The notes below the pieces were generated by a model. That model made no database searches and was not told where the DNA came from. It was given only the letters and a program-made list of their open reading frames with translations. Of a stretch of 51,826 nt of DNA, positions 42,011 to 51,545 are shown one piece after another. Made by a program: the position numbers and the translations under genes. Position 1 is the first letter of the stretch, and every line of letters starts with the position of its first letter. Source of the stretch: Phycisphaerales bacterium (GTDB lineage: Bacteria > Planctomycetota > Phycisphaerae > SM23-33); contig JABGPZ010000064.1 of NCBI GenBank assembly GCA_018644725.1, positions 1 to 51,826 of the forward strand, written 5' to 3'.

Positions 42011-43753
42011 TCAGCCGCCGAACACCTCGGGCATGATCTTCCGCGCAGTTGCACGGAGATAGTTCGAGATTTCGGCATCGGTATCAAATCGGCTCACCTG
42101 GCGGGCGACTTCCATCGCCTGCTGAATGGTGACCGAGCGAATCATTTTTTTGATTTCGGGAATCATCGGCGGCGCACAGCTGAACCGGCGCAATCCGAGG
42201 CCCAGCAGAATCAGCGTGTACATCGGCGAGCCCGCCATTTCGCCACAGAGGCTCACGGGGATGTTGTGCTGCTGGCCGGTGCGGATGACCTCGCGGATCA
42301 ATCGCAACACGGCCGGGTGGCTGGGGGTGAATAGCGGCGCGACGCGTTCGTTCACGCGGTCCACCGCGAGGGTGTATTGGGTCAGGTCGTTGGTGCCGAT
42401 GGAGAAAAAGTCGACCTCGCGCGCAAACGCATCCGCCTGAAGCGCCACCGAGGGCACCTCGACCATGATTCCGATCGACAGGTCCGGGTTGTGGTCGATG
42501 CCTTCGTCTTCGAGATCTTCGCAGACGTCGCGGACGATCATTTTCGCCTGGCGCAGTTCGGTTAGGTTGGTAATCAGCGGGAAGAGAATTCGCACGTCGC
42601 CCTCGACGCTCGCGCGCAGAATTGCACGCAATTGCTGGCGGAACATCGGCAGGTTCTGGAGGCAATAGCGGATACTGCGGCAGCCGAGAAACGGGTTGCG
42701 CTCGGGGTTGCGGGCGCGTTCCTGCGTATATTTGTCGGCGCCGAGGTCGAGGGTTCGAATCACGACGGGCTTGGAGTTGCACTCGCGGATGACGTGGCAA
42801 TAGGCTTCGTACTGGTCGTCCTCGCTGGGCGCGGTGTCGCGGCCAAGATAGAGGAACTCTGTCCGGTAAAGCCCCACGCCCCCGCCGCCCTTGGTGAGAA
42901 CGGTGGCGACCTCTTCGGGAAATTCGATGTTGCCGAACAGCTCGATCTCGTGGCCATCGCGCGTAATCGCAGGCAGGCGGCAGAGGCTGTCCAGCGAATG
43001 GACGAAATCGCTCTGCTGGCGAGCGATGGTCTTGTATTTCGCGAGAGCGTCTTCGTCGGGATTGAGAATCAGCAGCCCGTTGTTGCCATCGAGAATCGCC
43101 ATGTCGCCCGAAGCGGCGCTGGCGGTAATGTTTTCCAAGCCCACGATGGCGGGAATGCCGAGGGCCTTGGCGACGATGGCGGTGTGGCTGGTCGCCCCGC
43201 CGGCATCAATGGCGATGCCGCGGATGTGGCGGCGGTCGGCCATCGCGGTCTGCGACGGGGTCATGTCGTGGGCGACGACGATGACATCGCGCCCGAGGTC
43301 GCTGAGGGTCTGGGGTTCGCGGCCCGAGAGATTTCGCAGCAGGCGCTCTTCGATATCGTAGACGTCTTTGACACGCTCGGCGAGATACGTGGGCATGTCA
43401 TGGAATTCTTTGGCGTACTCTCCGAGGACTTTGGCGACGGCGCATTCGGCCGCAATGCGTTCCTGATCGATCGTGGAACAAAATCGGTTCAGCAGCAATT
43501 TGTCCAACAGCAGGCCAACATGGAAGTCAAAAATACGCGCGGCCTCGACACCGATTTTCCCGGCGGTGGATTCCTGAAGATCGAAAATCTCTTTCTGGCT
43601 TTTCTTAATCGCGGCCGTCAGGCGGTCCTGCTCATCACGCACCGCTTCCGGGGCGATCTCCTGGTGGGGGACGTCATACTCCTCCCCACCGAGAACGACC
43701 ACTTCGGCGATGGTAATGCCGGGACTGACCCCGATGCCACGATTCTGCTTCAT
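42011..43753 (-). CDS. ptsI: Phosphoenolpyruvate-protein phosphotransferase (PTS enzyme I)
   Basis: 580 residues, standard for EI. Takes phosphate from PEP and passes it to HPr. The phospho-His is in GGATSHTAIVAKALGIPAIV (about 189); PEP-binding motifs are GVGLYRTEFLYLGRD, DLGADK, FSIGTNDLTQYTLAVDR and the active Cys in SLCGEMAG. No N-terminal GAF domain, so it is not a PtsP-type EI. AGGAAATC precedes the ATG. Third gene of the EIIA-HPr-EI order. Confidence 0.96.
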   Translation of the reverse strand: MKQNRGIGVSPGITIAEVVVLGGEEYDVPHQEIAPEAVRDEQDRLTAAIKKSQKEIFDLQESTAGKIGVEAARIFDFHVGLLLDKLLLNRFCSTIDQERIAAECAVAKVLGEYAKEFHDMPTYLAERVKDVYDIEERLLRNLSGREPQTLSDLGRDVIVVAHDMTPSQTAMADRRHIRGIAIDAGGATSHTAIVAKALGIPAIVGLENITASAASGDMAILDGNNGLLILNPDEDALAKYKTIARQQSDFVHSLDSLCRLPAITRDGHEIELFGNIEFPEEVATVLTKGGGGVGLYRTEFLYLGRDTAPSEDDQYEAYCHVIRECNSKPVVIRTLDLGADKYTQERARNPERNPFLGCRSIRYCLQNLPMFRQQLRAILRASVEGDVRILFPLITNLTELRQAKMIVRDVCEDLEDEGIDHNPDLSIGIMVEVPSVALQADAFAREVDFFSIGTNDLTQYTLAVDRVNERVAPLFTPSHPAVLRLIREVIRTGQQHNIPVSLCGEMAGSPMYTLILLGLGLRRFSCAPPMIPEIKKMIRSVTIQQAMEVARQVSRFDTDAEISNYLRATARKIMPEVFGG

Positions 43754-43851
43754 GATTTCCTGTCTCCCTGACGGGTGGTTTGTGTTGGGTTGTCGCGAGG
43801 GCAGCCCTGGGCGGCGGAGGCGCGGGGTTCGCGCGGCACTCCGGCCGAGAC

Positions 43852-44133
43852 TCAGGCCTGATCGAGTTCGCCAAATCCGCTGGCGATCAGTTCGACCAGT
43901 GCCCCTATCGCGTCCGACGCGTCGGCGCCTTCAGCGCGCAACGAAAGGACCGTCCCTTTGGTCGCCGCAAGGCGCATCACAGACATGATGCTCTTGGCGT
44001 CGACCGTCAGGTCGTCCTTGATGATTTCGATTTTGCTCGCAAACTGACCCGCTTGCTGCACCAGCGTCATCGCCGGGCGGGCATGCAGGCCGAATTTGTT
44101 CACAACTTCAACGTCTTGTTCGAGTAATGGCAC
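43852..44133 (-). CDS. ptsH: HPr phosphocarrier protein
   Basis: 93 residues with a GTG start (44133). Active His17 in FGLHARPAM; the second site Ser48 in VDAKSIMSVMRLA matches the context phosphorylated by HPr kinase in other bacteria, so the protein may have both transport and regulatory phosphorylation. No HPr kinase gene is in view. Lies 98 bp before ptsI and 37 bp after the EIIA gene. Confidence 0.95.
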   Translation of the reverse strand: MPLLEQDVEVVNKFGLHARPAMTLVQQAGQFASKIEIIKDDLTVDAKSIMSVMRLAATKGTVLSLRAEGADASDAIGALVELIASGFGELDQA

Positions 44134-44170
44134 GTTCGCTTATCGTATATTGGAATCCGGTTGGATTGGG

Positions 44171-44638
44171 TTAGTTCATGTCGTCCGATTCGCGGAGCAG
44201 CTCCACAATCGAATCGACATCTTTGGCTTGGAAAAGGAATTTGCGGAACATCTCGCGCTGGACGTTTTTGAAAATCGTTTCCATCGCCTGGAGGTGTTCA
44301 TCGGGCGTGTCGGGGTTGCTCAGCAACAAAATCACGCCAAAGACGGGCTGGGTGTCGAGGCTGGAAAAGTCCACCCCGTCGGCCACCAGGCCAATCGTCG
44401 CAATCGGTTTTTTGATGCTGGCGAGCTTGGCGTGCGGAAGCGCAATGCCCTTGCCGATGCCCGTGGTCGCCTGCTTCTCGCGTGCAATGATCGCCTTGAT
44501 CACCGCAGCGGTTTCGTCTTGGGAAATCGCGCCCGCATCCACCATCGCGGCGACGAGTTCTTTGATAACGTCATCGCGCTTGGTCGCCTGGACTTCCGGC
44601 ACCAGTGCCTTCGTAATCATGATCTCAGAAAGTTTCAT
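44171..44638 (-). CDS. PTS EIIA protein (fructose/nitrogen family)
   Basis: 155 residues with AGGAG six bases upstream. Accepts phosphate from HPr on His69 (GKGIALPHAKL). The rest (EKQATTGIG, FGVILLLSNPDTPDEHL) is typical PtsN/FruA-type EIIA. With HPr and EI but no EIIB or EIIC nearby, a regulatory chain similar to PTS-Ntr is more likely than sugar transport. It heads the operon; the promoter is not clear (TATACT at 44731-44736 on the minus strand is a candidate -10 with a poor -35). Confidence 0.93.
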   Translation of the reverse strand: MKLSEIMITKALVPEVQATKRDDVIKELVAAMVDAGAISQDETAAVIKAIIAREKQATTGIGKGIALPHAKLASIKKPIATIGLVADGVDFSSLDTQPVFGVILLLSNPDTPDEHLQAMETIFKNVQREMFRKFLFQAKDVDSIVELLRESDDMN

Positions 44639-44902
44639 CCGGCTCTCCTAAAGGTATGAGAGATATGTGAAGAGAACAACAATGCATTAAGACCGCTTTG
44701 CGGATGTGAATGCAAAGTTTCAACCAAGTTAGTATACCCCATCCCCGATGGAATTTCTACCCCCGAGGAGGGAATAAAGAATTTTTTCTTGAATCAGCCC
44801 ATTCTCTGTGCGTTGCCCTTCAAGGGTTCCCATGGTTTCGCTAGAGCCATAACTTCCTGATCGGAATGAGGTTGGCTCACATATTAGCGTTTTCCCAAAC
44901 GT

Positions 44903-45352
44903 CTATACGCCCGTGTGGCCAAAGCCACCTTCGCCGCGAGCGGTTTCGTCCAGTTCAGTCACGACGGCGATCTCGGCCTGGTGGACCCGTGCGATCACCA
45001 TCTGCGCGATGCGCATGTTGCGGGTAATCGTCACGGGCTCGGACCCGATGTTCCCGAGGATCACGCACACCTCGCCGCGATAGTCCGAGTCAATCGTCCC
45101 CGGCGAATTCGGCAGCGTCAACCCGTGGCGCAGCGCAAGGCCACTGCGCGGGCGGACCTGCGCTTCATAGCCAACCGGCAGCGCCATGTAGAACCCGCAC
45201 GGGATCAACTTGATCTCGCCGGGCGCGACGGACACGTCTTCGGTGATCGCGGCACAGAGGTCCATCCCCGCGGCATGGTCGGACATATACTGCGGCAGCG
45301 AGACATCCTCGCAGCCGTCCTTGCGGCGGAGTTGCAGACGAACTTCGGACAT
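44903..45352 (-). CDS. dut: dUTP diphosphatase (dUTPase)
   Basis: 149 residues. Hydrolyses dUTP to dUMP, keeping uracil out of DNA. The five trimer motifs are present: [38 protein letters not shown] and the C-terminal GEGGFGHTG arm. AAGGA stands six bases before the ATG. Fourteen bases after coaB, so probably cotranscribed. Confidence 0.97.
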   Translation of the reverse strand: MSEVRLQLRRKDGCEDVSLPQYMSDHAAGMDLCAAITEDVSVAPGEIKLIPCGFYMALPVGYEAQVRPRSGLALRHGLTLPNSPGTIDSDYRGEVCVILGNIGSEPVTITRNMRIAQMVIARVHQAEIAVVTELDETARGEGGFGHTGV

Positions 45353-45366
45353 GAGAATCCTTCTTT

Positions 45367-46014
45367 CTAGTCGGAGAGTTTGTGGTGATGGCGCGTTTCG
45401 AGCTGGTCAACGATGGCGACGGCGAGCTCGGTTTTGCAGCGGTCCGCTCCGGGGAGGACGACGCCCTCGGGCGCGAGAATGCACGCCCACGACGCGCCGG
45501 CGGCCATGGCGGCGGGAGTATTGAGCACGACGAGGTCGGCATGTTTGGCGACCATTTCTTCGCGCGCTTTGGCAATGGCCTGGTCGTGGGGCAAGTCCTC
45601 GACGGCGAACGCGCACACGATCTGGTCGGCGCGTTTATCAACGGCGACACCGGCGATGAGGTCGGGCGTAGGCACGAGCGATATCTCCACGGGGCCCGCA
45701 CGGCGGGACAGCTTTTGGCCCGCGGGCCGCTCGACAGTAAAATCACCGACGGCCGCAGACATCGCCAACGCATCGGCGGCGGGGAACTCTTCGCCGAGGG
45801 CTGCTTGAAGCTCGTCCACGGTCACAAAATCGCGCCGCGTCACGCCGGGCGGCGTGTCGAGATGGACAGGCCCGGTGAGCAAAACGACCTCGTGGCCGCG
45901 CGCTGCAGCCTCGGCCGCGACGACAAACCCCATCTGCCCGCTCGACGCATTGGAAATGAATCGAACGCTGTCGATTGGTTCGCGCGTGGGCCCGGCTGTA
46001 ACGAGAATCTTCAT
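45367..46014 (-). CDS. coaB: Phosphopantothenate-cysteine ligase (CoaB), stand-alone
   Basis: 215 residues. Joins cysteine to phosphopantothenate in CoA synthesis. Signatures: [36 protein letters not shown] and AFAVEDL. Most bacteria fuse CoaC to the N-terminus; here only the CoaB (DFP C-terminal) half is encoded and no flavoprotein CoaC gene is in the window. It has its own leaderless promoter although it follows the fusion gene by 48 bp. Confidence 0.93.
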   Translation of the reverse strand: MKILVTAGPTREPIDSVRFISNASSGQMGFVVAAEAAARGHEVVLLTGPVHLDTPPGVTRRDFVTVDELQAALGEEFPAADALAMSAAVGDFTVERPAGQKLSRRAGPVEISLVPTPDLIAGVAVDKRADQIVCAFAVEDLPHDQAIAKAREEMVAKHADLVVLNTPAAMAAGASWACILAPEGVVLPGADRCKTELAVAIVDQLETRHHHKLSD

Positions 46015-46020
46015 GCGCCT

Positions 46021-46049
46021 ATCATACCCCCTGCCGCGACGAAACGCAA
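46021..46049 (-). promoter_or_regulatory. coaB-dut promoter, predicted leaderless
   Basis: On the minus strand TTGCGT (46044-46049), 17-bp spacer, TATGAT (46021-46026), then six bases to the coaB ATG (46014). Confidence 0.6.
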
Positions 46050-46062
46050 CGCTGGCAGCGGT

Positions 46063-48924
46063 CTACTCGGAAATCACCCACGTCGTATTGTCGCGGGTGG
46101 CAAGTCGCGCCGCGGGGAGTTCCACCGCCGTCGTGCGCACTGCCTCGACCATGGCGCGTTTTTCGTCGCCGGGCGCAAAGAACAAAATATCCCGCGCCGC
46201 TTCGAGCGCTCCAAACGTCATCGTGATGCGCGTGGTGTCCTGCTGGGGCACGTCATTGGCGACGACCAATCGTTCACGCTCGCCGAGCGCGGCCGTGCCG
46301 GGAAACAGGCTCGCCGTGTGCCCGTCCTCACCGAGGCCGAGAATCACAAGGTCCAGCTTGGGAGTTGCGCCGGGAATCACACGCCGCAATTCACGCTCAT
46401 AGGCCGCCGCCGCTTTGGCGGGATCGCCCTCGGCCTGGATGCGGTGAATATGATCGGCCTCGACGCCGGCGGGCGTCAGCAGCGTTTCGGTCGCCATGCG
46501 ATAGTTGCTTTCGGGATCATCGGGCGCGACGGTTCGCTCGTCACCGAAGAAAAAGTGAATCCGCGATACGTCGAGTTTCCCTCGCGAGACCAGCACACGA
46601 TGAAGCTCGCGCGGGCTGTTGCCGCCCGAAAGCGCCACTGTCGCCACACCCCGGCGGGCAATGGCGCGCGCCAGAACGGTTTCGACGTGCTCGGCCGCCA
46701 GGTTTGCACACGACTTCACTCCGCGCGCAGACAGGGTCCGCTCGCGCGAGGGACGCACACGGCGATACACGCCCGCCATCCGTCGAGCCATCGTCGCGTC
46801 ACAGAAATGCGCTTCACAGCGCGCCCGGCCAGCCCGTCCCATGCTGGCGCGAACGGTGTGACTGGCGAGAATGGTTTCCAGAGCATCCGCCAGCGCTTGG
46901 ACATTGCGCGGCTCGACCAGCAGCCCCGTCTCCGGCGCGACGATCTGTTCGACGGCCCCCACGCGCGTAGCCACCACAGGCCGCGCCGCGGCGAACGCTT
47001 CGAGCAGGACCATCGGATAGGCCTCGGAATGACTCGGCAAGACCACCGCCGACGCCTGCTGGAGCGCAACGGTTTTGCGTCGCCCACGGATCATCCCCGG
47101 CAGCGTCACCTGCTTGCGCAAGTCGAGTTCGTCGAGCATCGTCTTGAGAATTTTTCGGTCGTCGGGATTGCGGCTACACCCGGCGAGAGTCATGCGAAAC
47201 GCAATGCCTCGATCGCGCAGAATCGCGGCCGCTTCGATCAGCTCCCGTGTGCCTTTGGATTCGCCGAGATGGCCGAGGAACAGCAGCATCGGCGCCGGGT
47301 CGTCGGGCATCTCCGTCGCGTCGGAAAGCAGCACCCCATTGGGGATCACCTGCGGCATCCGGCGGCAGAACGAACGCACCGTCATCGCCGCGGCATCGCT
47401 GAGGCAGATCACTTCCCGCCCAAGTTGCAGCGCCCGTCCCATCGCCCATCGGCGCAGACGTGAACGGGAATTCGCAAACGCGCCAAACTGTCCGCCGTGA
47501 ATGTGCCACACCCCGCGTGCGCCGCACAGCCGCGCCAACAGCATCGTCGCCGTGTCGCGCCAAAACGTCATCCCGCTGCAGGTGTGAAGATGCACGATCG
47601 GCCGACGCGCGCGCAGGACCGTCCGCATCACTCGTGCTCCAAGGCGAAGCTGGCTGACCACGCCCGCCAACAGCGAGCGCCCCGGCGCGGTCCGTTTTCC
47701 ATTGGGAATCATTTTCATCTGGAACGCGTTGTTCAGCGGCGACTCCGCCAGCACGTCGGCTACCGAGGCCATGCCGCCCGTCTGGGGAAACTGCGGCGCG
47801 AGCTGGATCACCGTATCGCGTGAATCGGGTGCGGCGAGGCGCTGGTACAGGTCGAAATAGTCGCCCGCCATGCGCGTCGCCGAATAGAGTGTTTCGACGG
47901 TTTGTTTCGCACGCGCCGCACGTTGGGCGGCCGCTTGAGGATCGGCGAGGGTGTGATTGATTGCCTCGGCCAGCACGCTCGGCAGCCCGGGGCGCACGAG
48001 CACTCCCGCTCCGCCCGCGAGGACATCGGGCACGTCCCCCACAGCCGTCGCGACGAGGGGCAATCCCGCCGCCGCCGCTTCGAGAACCACCATCGGCAAG
48101 CCTTCGCTGCGGCTCGACAACACCATCCCGTCGGCCGCTGCATAGAGGTCTGCCGTGTCGCTGCGCTGGCCGAGAAGCACCGTGCGCGACTCGACACCCA
48201 GCGCAGCCACCTTCGCAAACAGCGCTTCGAGCTCGCTGCTGTTGCCGCCGCCCGCGATCACCAAACGCGCCTCGGGCGAGTCCACTCGCGCAAACGCATC
48301 AAGCAGATCGTCATACGCTTTTTCCGGTTTGATATTGCCCACTGCCAACAACATCGGCGCGTCGGGGGGAATGTTCATCTCCGCGCGCAACCGCTCGCGC
48401 GCATCGGCCGCAGGAGGCTTGGGCGCAATCCCGTTGGCCACCACGCTCACCTCTCCGCCATAGTGCCACAGCTGGGCATAATCCGCCGCCACATCATCGG
48501 CCACCCCCACCAGCGCGTCCAGCGAGCGCGCCAAGCGCCGCTCCAGCCAGCCCGCCCGAGGGGACGAATCCTGCATCTTCAACAGCCCGTGCGCCGTCAT
48601 CACTCGCCGCGCATGGGGCACGACCTTGGCCGCGAGCAATCCATAGACCACACTACTGCGGTCGTGCAGATGGATCACGTCCGGGTCAAATTTTCGCAAC
48701 AGGCGCGCGAGACGCGCCACGGCCGGGAGGTCTGTCCCACGCCGCGAATCCAACTCACACACCAAACATCCCGCCTCGCACAATTCCGCACCATAGGCAT
48801 CCGCACGCTGGAGCGCAATCACACACACATCCACACCGCGCCTGGCCAGCGCCACGCCAAGCGTAGCGACCACGCGTTCTTTGCCTCCCACGCGAAGCTG
48901 GTCTACGATCAATGCAACCTTCAC
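46063..48924 (-). CDS. Tripartite fusion: GT4 glycosyltransferase + GT4 glycosyltransferase + 6-phosphogluconolactonase
   Basis: One uninterrupted 953-codon frame. Part 1 (1-365) is a GT4 enzyme: IVDQLRVGGKERVV, HLHDRSSVVYGLL, AVGNIKPEKAYDDLL, SRSEGLPMVVLEAAAAGLPL. Part 2 (371-725) is a second GT4 enzyme of a different branch: PQFPQTGGMASVADVL, HIHGGQFG, LGHLGESKGTRELIE, SHSEAYPMVLLEAFAA. Part 3 (about 728-953) is 6-phosphogluconolactonase: ALSGGNSPRELHRVL, FFGDERTVAPDDPESNY, LGLGEDGHTASLFPG. The linker between parts 2 and 3 is very short, and the first strand of the lactonase seems reduced. No internal start with a ribosome site was found for part 3. Overlaps the upstream ligase gene by four bases. 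Confidence 0.88.
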   Translation of the reverse strand: MKVALIVDQLRVGGKERVVATLGVALARRGVDVCVIALQRADAYGAELCEAGCLVCELDSRRGTDLPAVARLARLLRKFDPDVIHLHDRSSVVYGLLAAKVVPHARRVMTAHGLLKMQDSSPRAGWLERRLARSLDALVGVADDVAADYAQLWHYGGEVSVVANGIAPKPPAADARERLRAEMNIPPDAPMLLAVGNIKPEKAYDDLLDAFARVDSPEARLVIAGGGNSSELEALFAKVAALGVESRTVLLGQRSDTADLYAAADGMVLSSRSEGLPMVVLEAAAAGLPLVATAVGDVPDVLAGGAGVLVRPGLPSVLAEAINHTLADPQAAAQRAARAKQTVETLYSATRMAGDYFDLYQRLAAPDSRDTVIQLAPQFPQTGGMASVADVLAESPLNNAFQMKMIPNGKRTAPGRSLLAGVVSQLRLGARVMRTVLRARRPIVHLHTCSGMTFWRDTATMLLARLCGARGVWHIHGGQFGAFANSRSRLRRWAMGRALQLGREVICLSDAAAMTVRSFCRRMPQVIPNGVLLSDATEMPDDPAPMLLFLGHLGESKGTRELIEAAAILRDRGIAFRMTLAGCSRNPDDRKILKTMLDELDLRKQVTLPGMIRGRRKTVALQQASAVVLPSHSEAYPMVLLEAFAAARPVVATRVGAVEQIVAPETGLLVEPRNVQALADALETILASHTVRASMGRAGRARCEAHFCDATMARRMAGVYRRVRPSRERTLSARGVKSCANLAAEHVETVLARAIARRGVATVALSGGNSPRELHRVLVSRGKLDVSRIHFFFGDERTVAPDDPESNYRMATETLLTPAGVEADHIHRIQAEGDPAKAAAAYERELRRVIPGATPKLDLVILGLGEDGHTASLFPGTAALGERERLVVANDVPQQDTTRITMTFGALEAARDILFFAPGDEKRAMVEAVRTTAVELPAARLATRDNTTWVISE

Positions 48925-50303
48925 GCCGTCGTCCTTCCGGGCATCATCCGCCGACGCCGACGTGCGGCCTCTTCATACCCCTCATCAAGTTGACGCAAGC
49001 GTTTTCGGGTTGCGGCAGGCAGGCCTGAAAATTCTGATTCGGGCGATTGTTCCGGACCGGCTTCGAGTTCACGTCGGGCAATTTCCAAAAGCGGCACGCT
49101 CAATAGCACAATGCCGTAGAGATATTCCAAACCCATCTGCGAGAGGAACGTCGCGCCGATGCAAAACGCCGCCAACGACACAAAGATCATCTCGCCATAT
49201 TGGCGCACCCACGCACCGGTTTTGCCCGGGAATTGTTTTGCAAGTTTTCGCGTTCGCCAACACCGTCGCAACGCCGAGAGCATCATTCCAACATAGAGCA
49301 CCAGCCCGATATAACCCATCGATGCCAAGGTCGTAAACCAGACCGAGTGCGCGACGTGAGGCTTGTCTTCAACGTGAGTTTTGTACCGATCATACTCGGC
49401 CATGAACGCCTGGCGCCCGACGCCGAATCCTGTCCAGGGGCGGGCGTTGGCCATATTGGTGGCGGTTTCCCATGCCCACAGGCGCCCCCGCGCCGAAGCG
49501 TCCTCTTCGTGGTTTTGCAGCGTTAAATATCGGTCGTAAGTTTCCTGAGGGACAAACGGAATCACCAGCATCAATCCCATGATCCCCAAAAGAATCCCTT
49601 TGGCCAGTCCAAATTTGCGCCAGAGGATCAACCCCCACGCCGTTGCCAAGGCCAGCATCCCCCCGCGGGATCCGCCGACGACGACGGCCGGGATCGACAT
49701 GAACGCGGCGAAGTAGGTCATCCGCCGGGCCCACACATTTTCAATCTGCGGCGCAAGATACACCAGCAACGGCAAGCCAATCGTAATGAACAGCGCCGTA
49801 TCGTTGTTGTCCAGCCCCATCGGCCCGCCATGGTGCGTCCGCGCGGAGGTCGTCAGGAGATAGAGCCCGAGCTTGATCGCATAGAACCCCGCGCACCAAG
49901 CCATGACCATCAGCAGCGAGCGGAGTTGTTTGCGTGTGCGCACCAGACCCGTAATCAAGATCATCGCCATAGCGATTTTGCTGAACTTGGTCACGAACAC
50001 CATCGCGTAGACTCGGTGCGGCGAAAGCCATGCACTGACGGCCATCCACAGCCAGAACATCAAAAACCACACCGCCGGGCCTTTGATGCGAATCTTCGGG
50101 CCGGCCGTCGCTGCCCAGGCGCGCGCAAGGAGAAAGATCGCAATAAAAAACGTAAAACGCCCTTCTCGCGCCGTTGGACCCCATGCCAAAGACTGAGGTT
50201 TCATAAACGACCAGAGGCAATAGATCAACAGCCCGCGAAACGCGTCCGCGAGGGGCACGGGGATGCAGGCTAGGCCAAACAGGATGATCAGGACATCGCG
50301 CAT
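48921..50303 (-). CDS. O-antigen ligase-like protein (exosortase-associated O-glycosylation ligase type)
   Basis: 460 residues from ATG 50303, where homology starts (MRDVLIILFGLACIPVPLAD); the frame extends to 50363. About ten to eleven hydrophobic segments plus a large loop with GGSRGGMLALA and RPWTGFGVGRQAF, the Wzy/WaaL-type pattern (Wzy_C). The N-terminus, with AFRGLLIYCLWSFMKPQSLAWG, resembles the putative O-glycosylation ligase family linked to exosortase/PEP-CTERM systems. Basic, helical C-terminal tail. Translation starts inside the end of the upstream glycosyltransferase gene (16-bp overlap). Confidence 0.78.
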   Translation of the reverse strand: MRDVLIILFGLACIPVPLADAFRGLLIYCLWSFMKPQSLAWGPTAREGRFTFFIAIFLLARAWAATAGPKIRIKGPAVWFLMFWLWMAVSAWLSPHRVYAMVFVTKFSKIAMAMILITGLVRTRKQLRSLLMVMAWCAGFYAIKLGLYLLTTSARTHHGGPMGLDNNDTALFITIGLPLLVYLAPQIENVWARRMTYFAAFMSIPAVVVGGSRGGMLALATAWGLILWRKFGLAKGILLGIMGLMLVIPFVPQETYDRYLTLQNHEEDASARGRLWAWETATNMANARPWTGFGVGRQAFMAEYDRYKTHVEDKPHVAHSVWFTTLASMGYIGLVLYVGMMLSALRRCWRTRKLAKQFPGKTGAWVRQYGEMIFVSLAAFCIGATFLSQMGLEYLYGIVLLSVPLLEIARRELEAGPEQSPESEFSGLPAATRKRLRQLDEGYEEAARRRRRMMPGRTTA

Positions 50304-51466
50304 TCGTTTCGGTGAGACGGCCCGCACGCGATGCGACGATAACACCTCGCCACCGCCTCCCATGAGTGGTCGCGCATGACAGTCTCATACCCATTATCGG
50401 CCAATTTCGAGGCAAGAATTGAGTTTTGTAAAATTTTTTGCACGGCATCGGCCATTGCCTCGGCCCCATCGGCCACCAACAGGTTCTCCCCCGCCTCGGC
50501 CGCAATGCCCTGGGTCGAGAGTGTCGTCGCGATTACCGGCCGCCGCGCCGCCCACGCCTCGAGAAGCTTATTCTTGACACCCGTGCCAATTCGCATGGGC
50601 AAAATCACCGCATGGGACGCAGCCATCCAATCTCGCATATCATCTACAAACCCAGTGACAATAAGATGTTCTGATTTTATTTTCTCCCACGATTCCGGCG
50701 AATTGGCCCCCAAAAGGACCACGCGAAGATCCGGGACGCTCTTGCGGAGAACCGGTGCGATTTTCGTCGCGAGAAGCTCGGCCGCGTCACGATTGGGCGG
50801 GTGAGCGAAGTTTCCTGGGAAATAAATCGTCGGCTGAGCCTCGGGTGCGGCGACTGGCGTCTGCGAAAAATAATTCACGTCCACGCCGCCGGGAACCGTC
50901 TCGACGCTCACTTTTCGATGGCGCCGGGCAAAACTCACGCGGTCAGTCTCGCTGACCATCACCACCGTATCCACGTCGCGGCAATACCGCCGAGCATCGC
51001 GGTCAAAGCCCCAGCAGAATTTCAGCCGGCGCAAAAACGCACCCGGACGAAGGTCGCCAAAGAGCTTGCGCCGTTCTTCGAGAATCGGATCGTCGCCGAG
51101 ATCGGCAATGACGCGCTTGCACGCGCGCGCCTCGGGGGCATATTGCAGCGCTCCGGGATTCACCAGCACCATCACGTCGGACTGCTTGGCCCACTGCGCG
51201 ACGACCGGGGCAAATTCGCCATCGAACACGCATACCCCCAGCGCATGGCGCGGCCGAATGGGTGGCTCGGGCGTTTCGATGCGGACCACCTCTACACCTG
51301 CGTCGGCATAGGCCGCAAGGCCAGGTGCGTCGTCGCCGCGACTGCGGCAGAGGATACGAACCGAGTCTCCCCCGGCCAAAAGCGCACGGGCCTGGTGAAA
51401 CACACGCAGCCACGTCCCGCTCGTCAGCGGCCAGGGAAACCCACTTGTCACAAAGGTCCATTGCAT
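50288..51466 (-). CDS. GT4-family glycosyltransferase
   Basis: 392 residues from ATG 51466; the frame runs up to 51553 but that part lies upstream of the -10. N-terminal SGFPWPLTSGTWLRVFHQAR is the acceptor-side loop; the donor half has YFPGNFAHPPNRDAAELL, VLLGANSPESW, and LPMRIGTGVKNKLLEAWAAR, the GT4 E-x7-E region in a common variant. First gene of the minus-strand polysaccharide cluster; overlaps the ligase gene. Confidence 0.88.
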   Translation of the reverse strand: MQWTFVTSGFPWPLTSGTWLRVFHQARALLAGGDSVRILCRSRGDDAPGLAAYADAGVEVVRIETPEPPIRPRHALGVCVFDGEFAPVVAQWAKQSDVMVLVNPGALQYAPEARACKRVIADLGDDPILEERRKLFGDLRPGAFLRRLKFCWGFDRDARRYCRDVDTVVMVSETDRVSFARRHRKVSVETVPGGVDVNYFSQTPVAAPEAQPTIYFPGNFAHPPNRDAAELLATKIAPVLRKSVPDLRVVLLGANSPESWEKIKSEHLIVTGFVDDMRDWMAASHAVILPMRIGTGVKNKLLEAWAARRPVIATTLSTQGIAAEAGENLLVADGAEAMADAVQKILQNSILASKLADNGYETVMRDHSWEAVARCYRRIACGPSHRNECAMS

Positions 51467-51472
51467 CCGTCC

Positions 51473-51484
51473 AGTATACCACAT
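51473..51484 (-). promoter_or_regulatory. Extended -10 promoter of the polysaccharide cluster, predicted leaderless
   Basis: On the minus strand TGTGG then TATACT (51473-51478), with TG one base ahead of the hexamer (extended -10), and six bases to the ATG. No good -35, as expected for extended -10 promoters. Confidence 0.5.
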
Positions 51485-51510
51485 TCCCTGCCCGAGACGA
51501 TAGAGCGCGT

Positions 51511-51539
51511 TTGCATTTTCGTGCGTCGGGGAGTACGAT
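51511..51539 (+). promoter_or_regulatory. Promoter of the ECF sigma gene, predicted leaderless
   Basis: TTGCAT (51511-51516), 17-bp spacer, TACGAT (51534-51539), six bases, GTG. Back to back with the extended -10 promoter on the other strand. Confidence 0.55.
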
Positions 51540-51545
51540 ACGCCC

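Noticed and set aside
46740-46760. A separate pgl gene starting inside the fusion frame
   Set aside because: A GTG near the junction has no spaced Shine-Dalgarno and starting there would remove more of the lactonase first strand; the continuous frame is the simpler reading.
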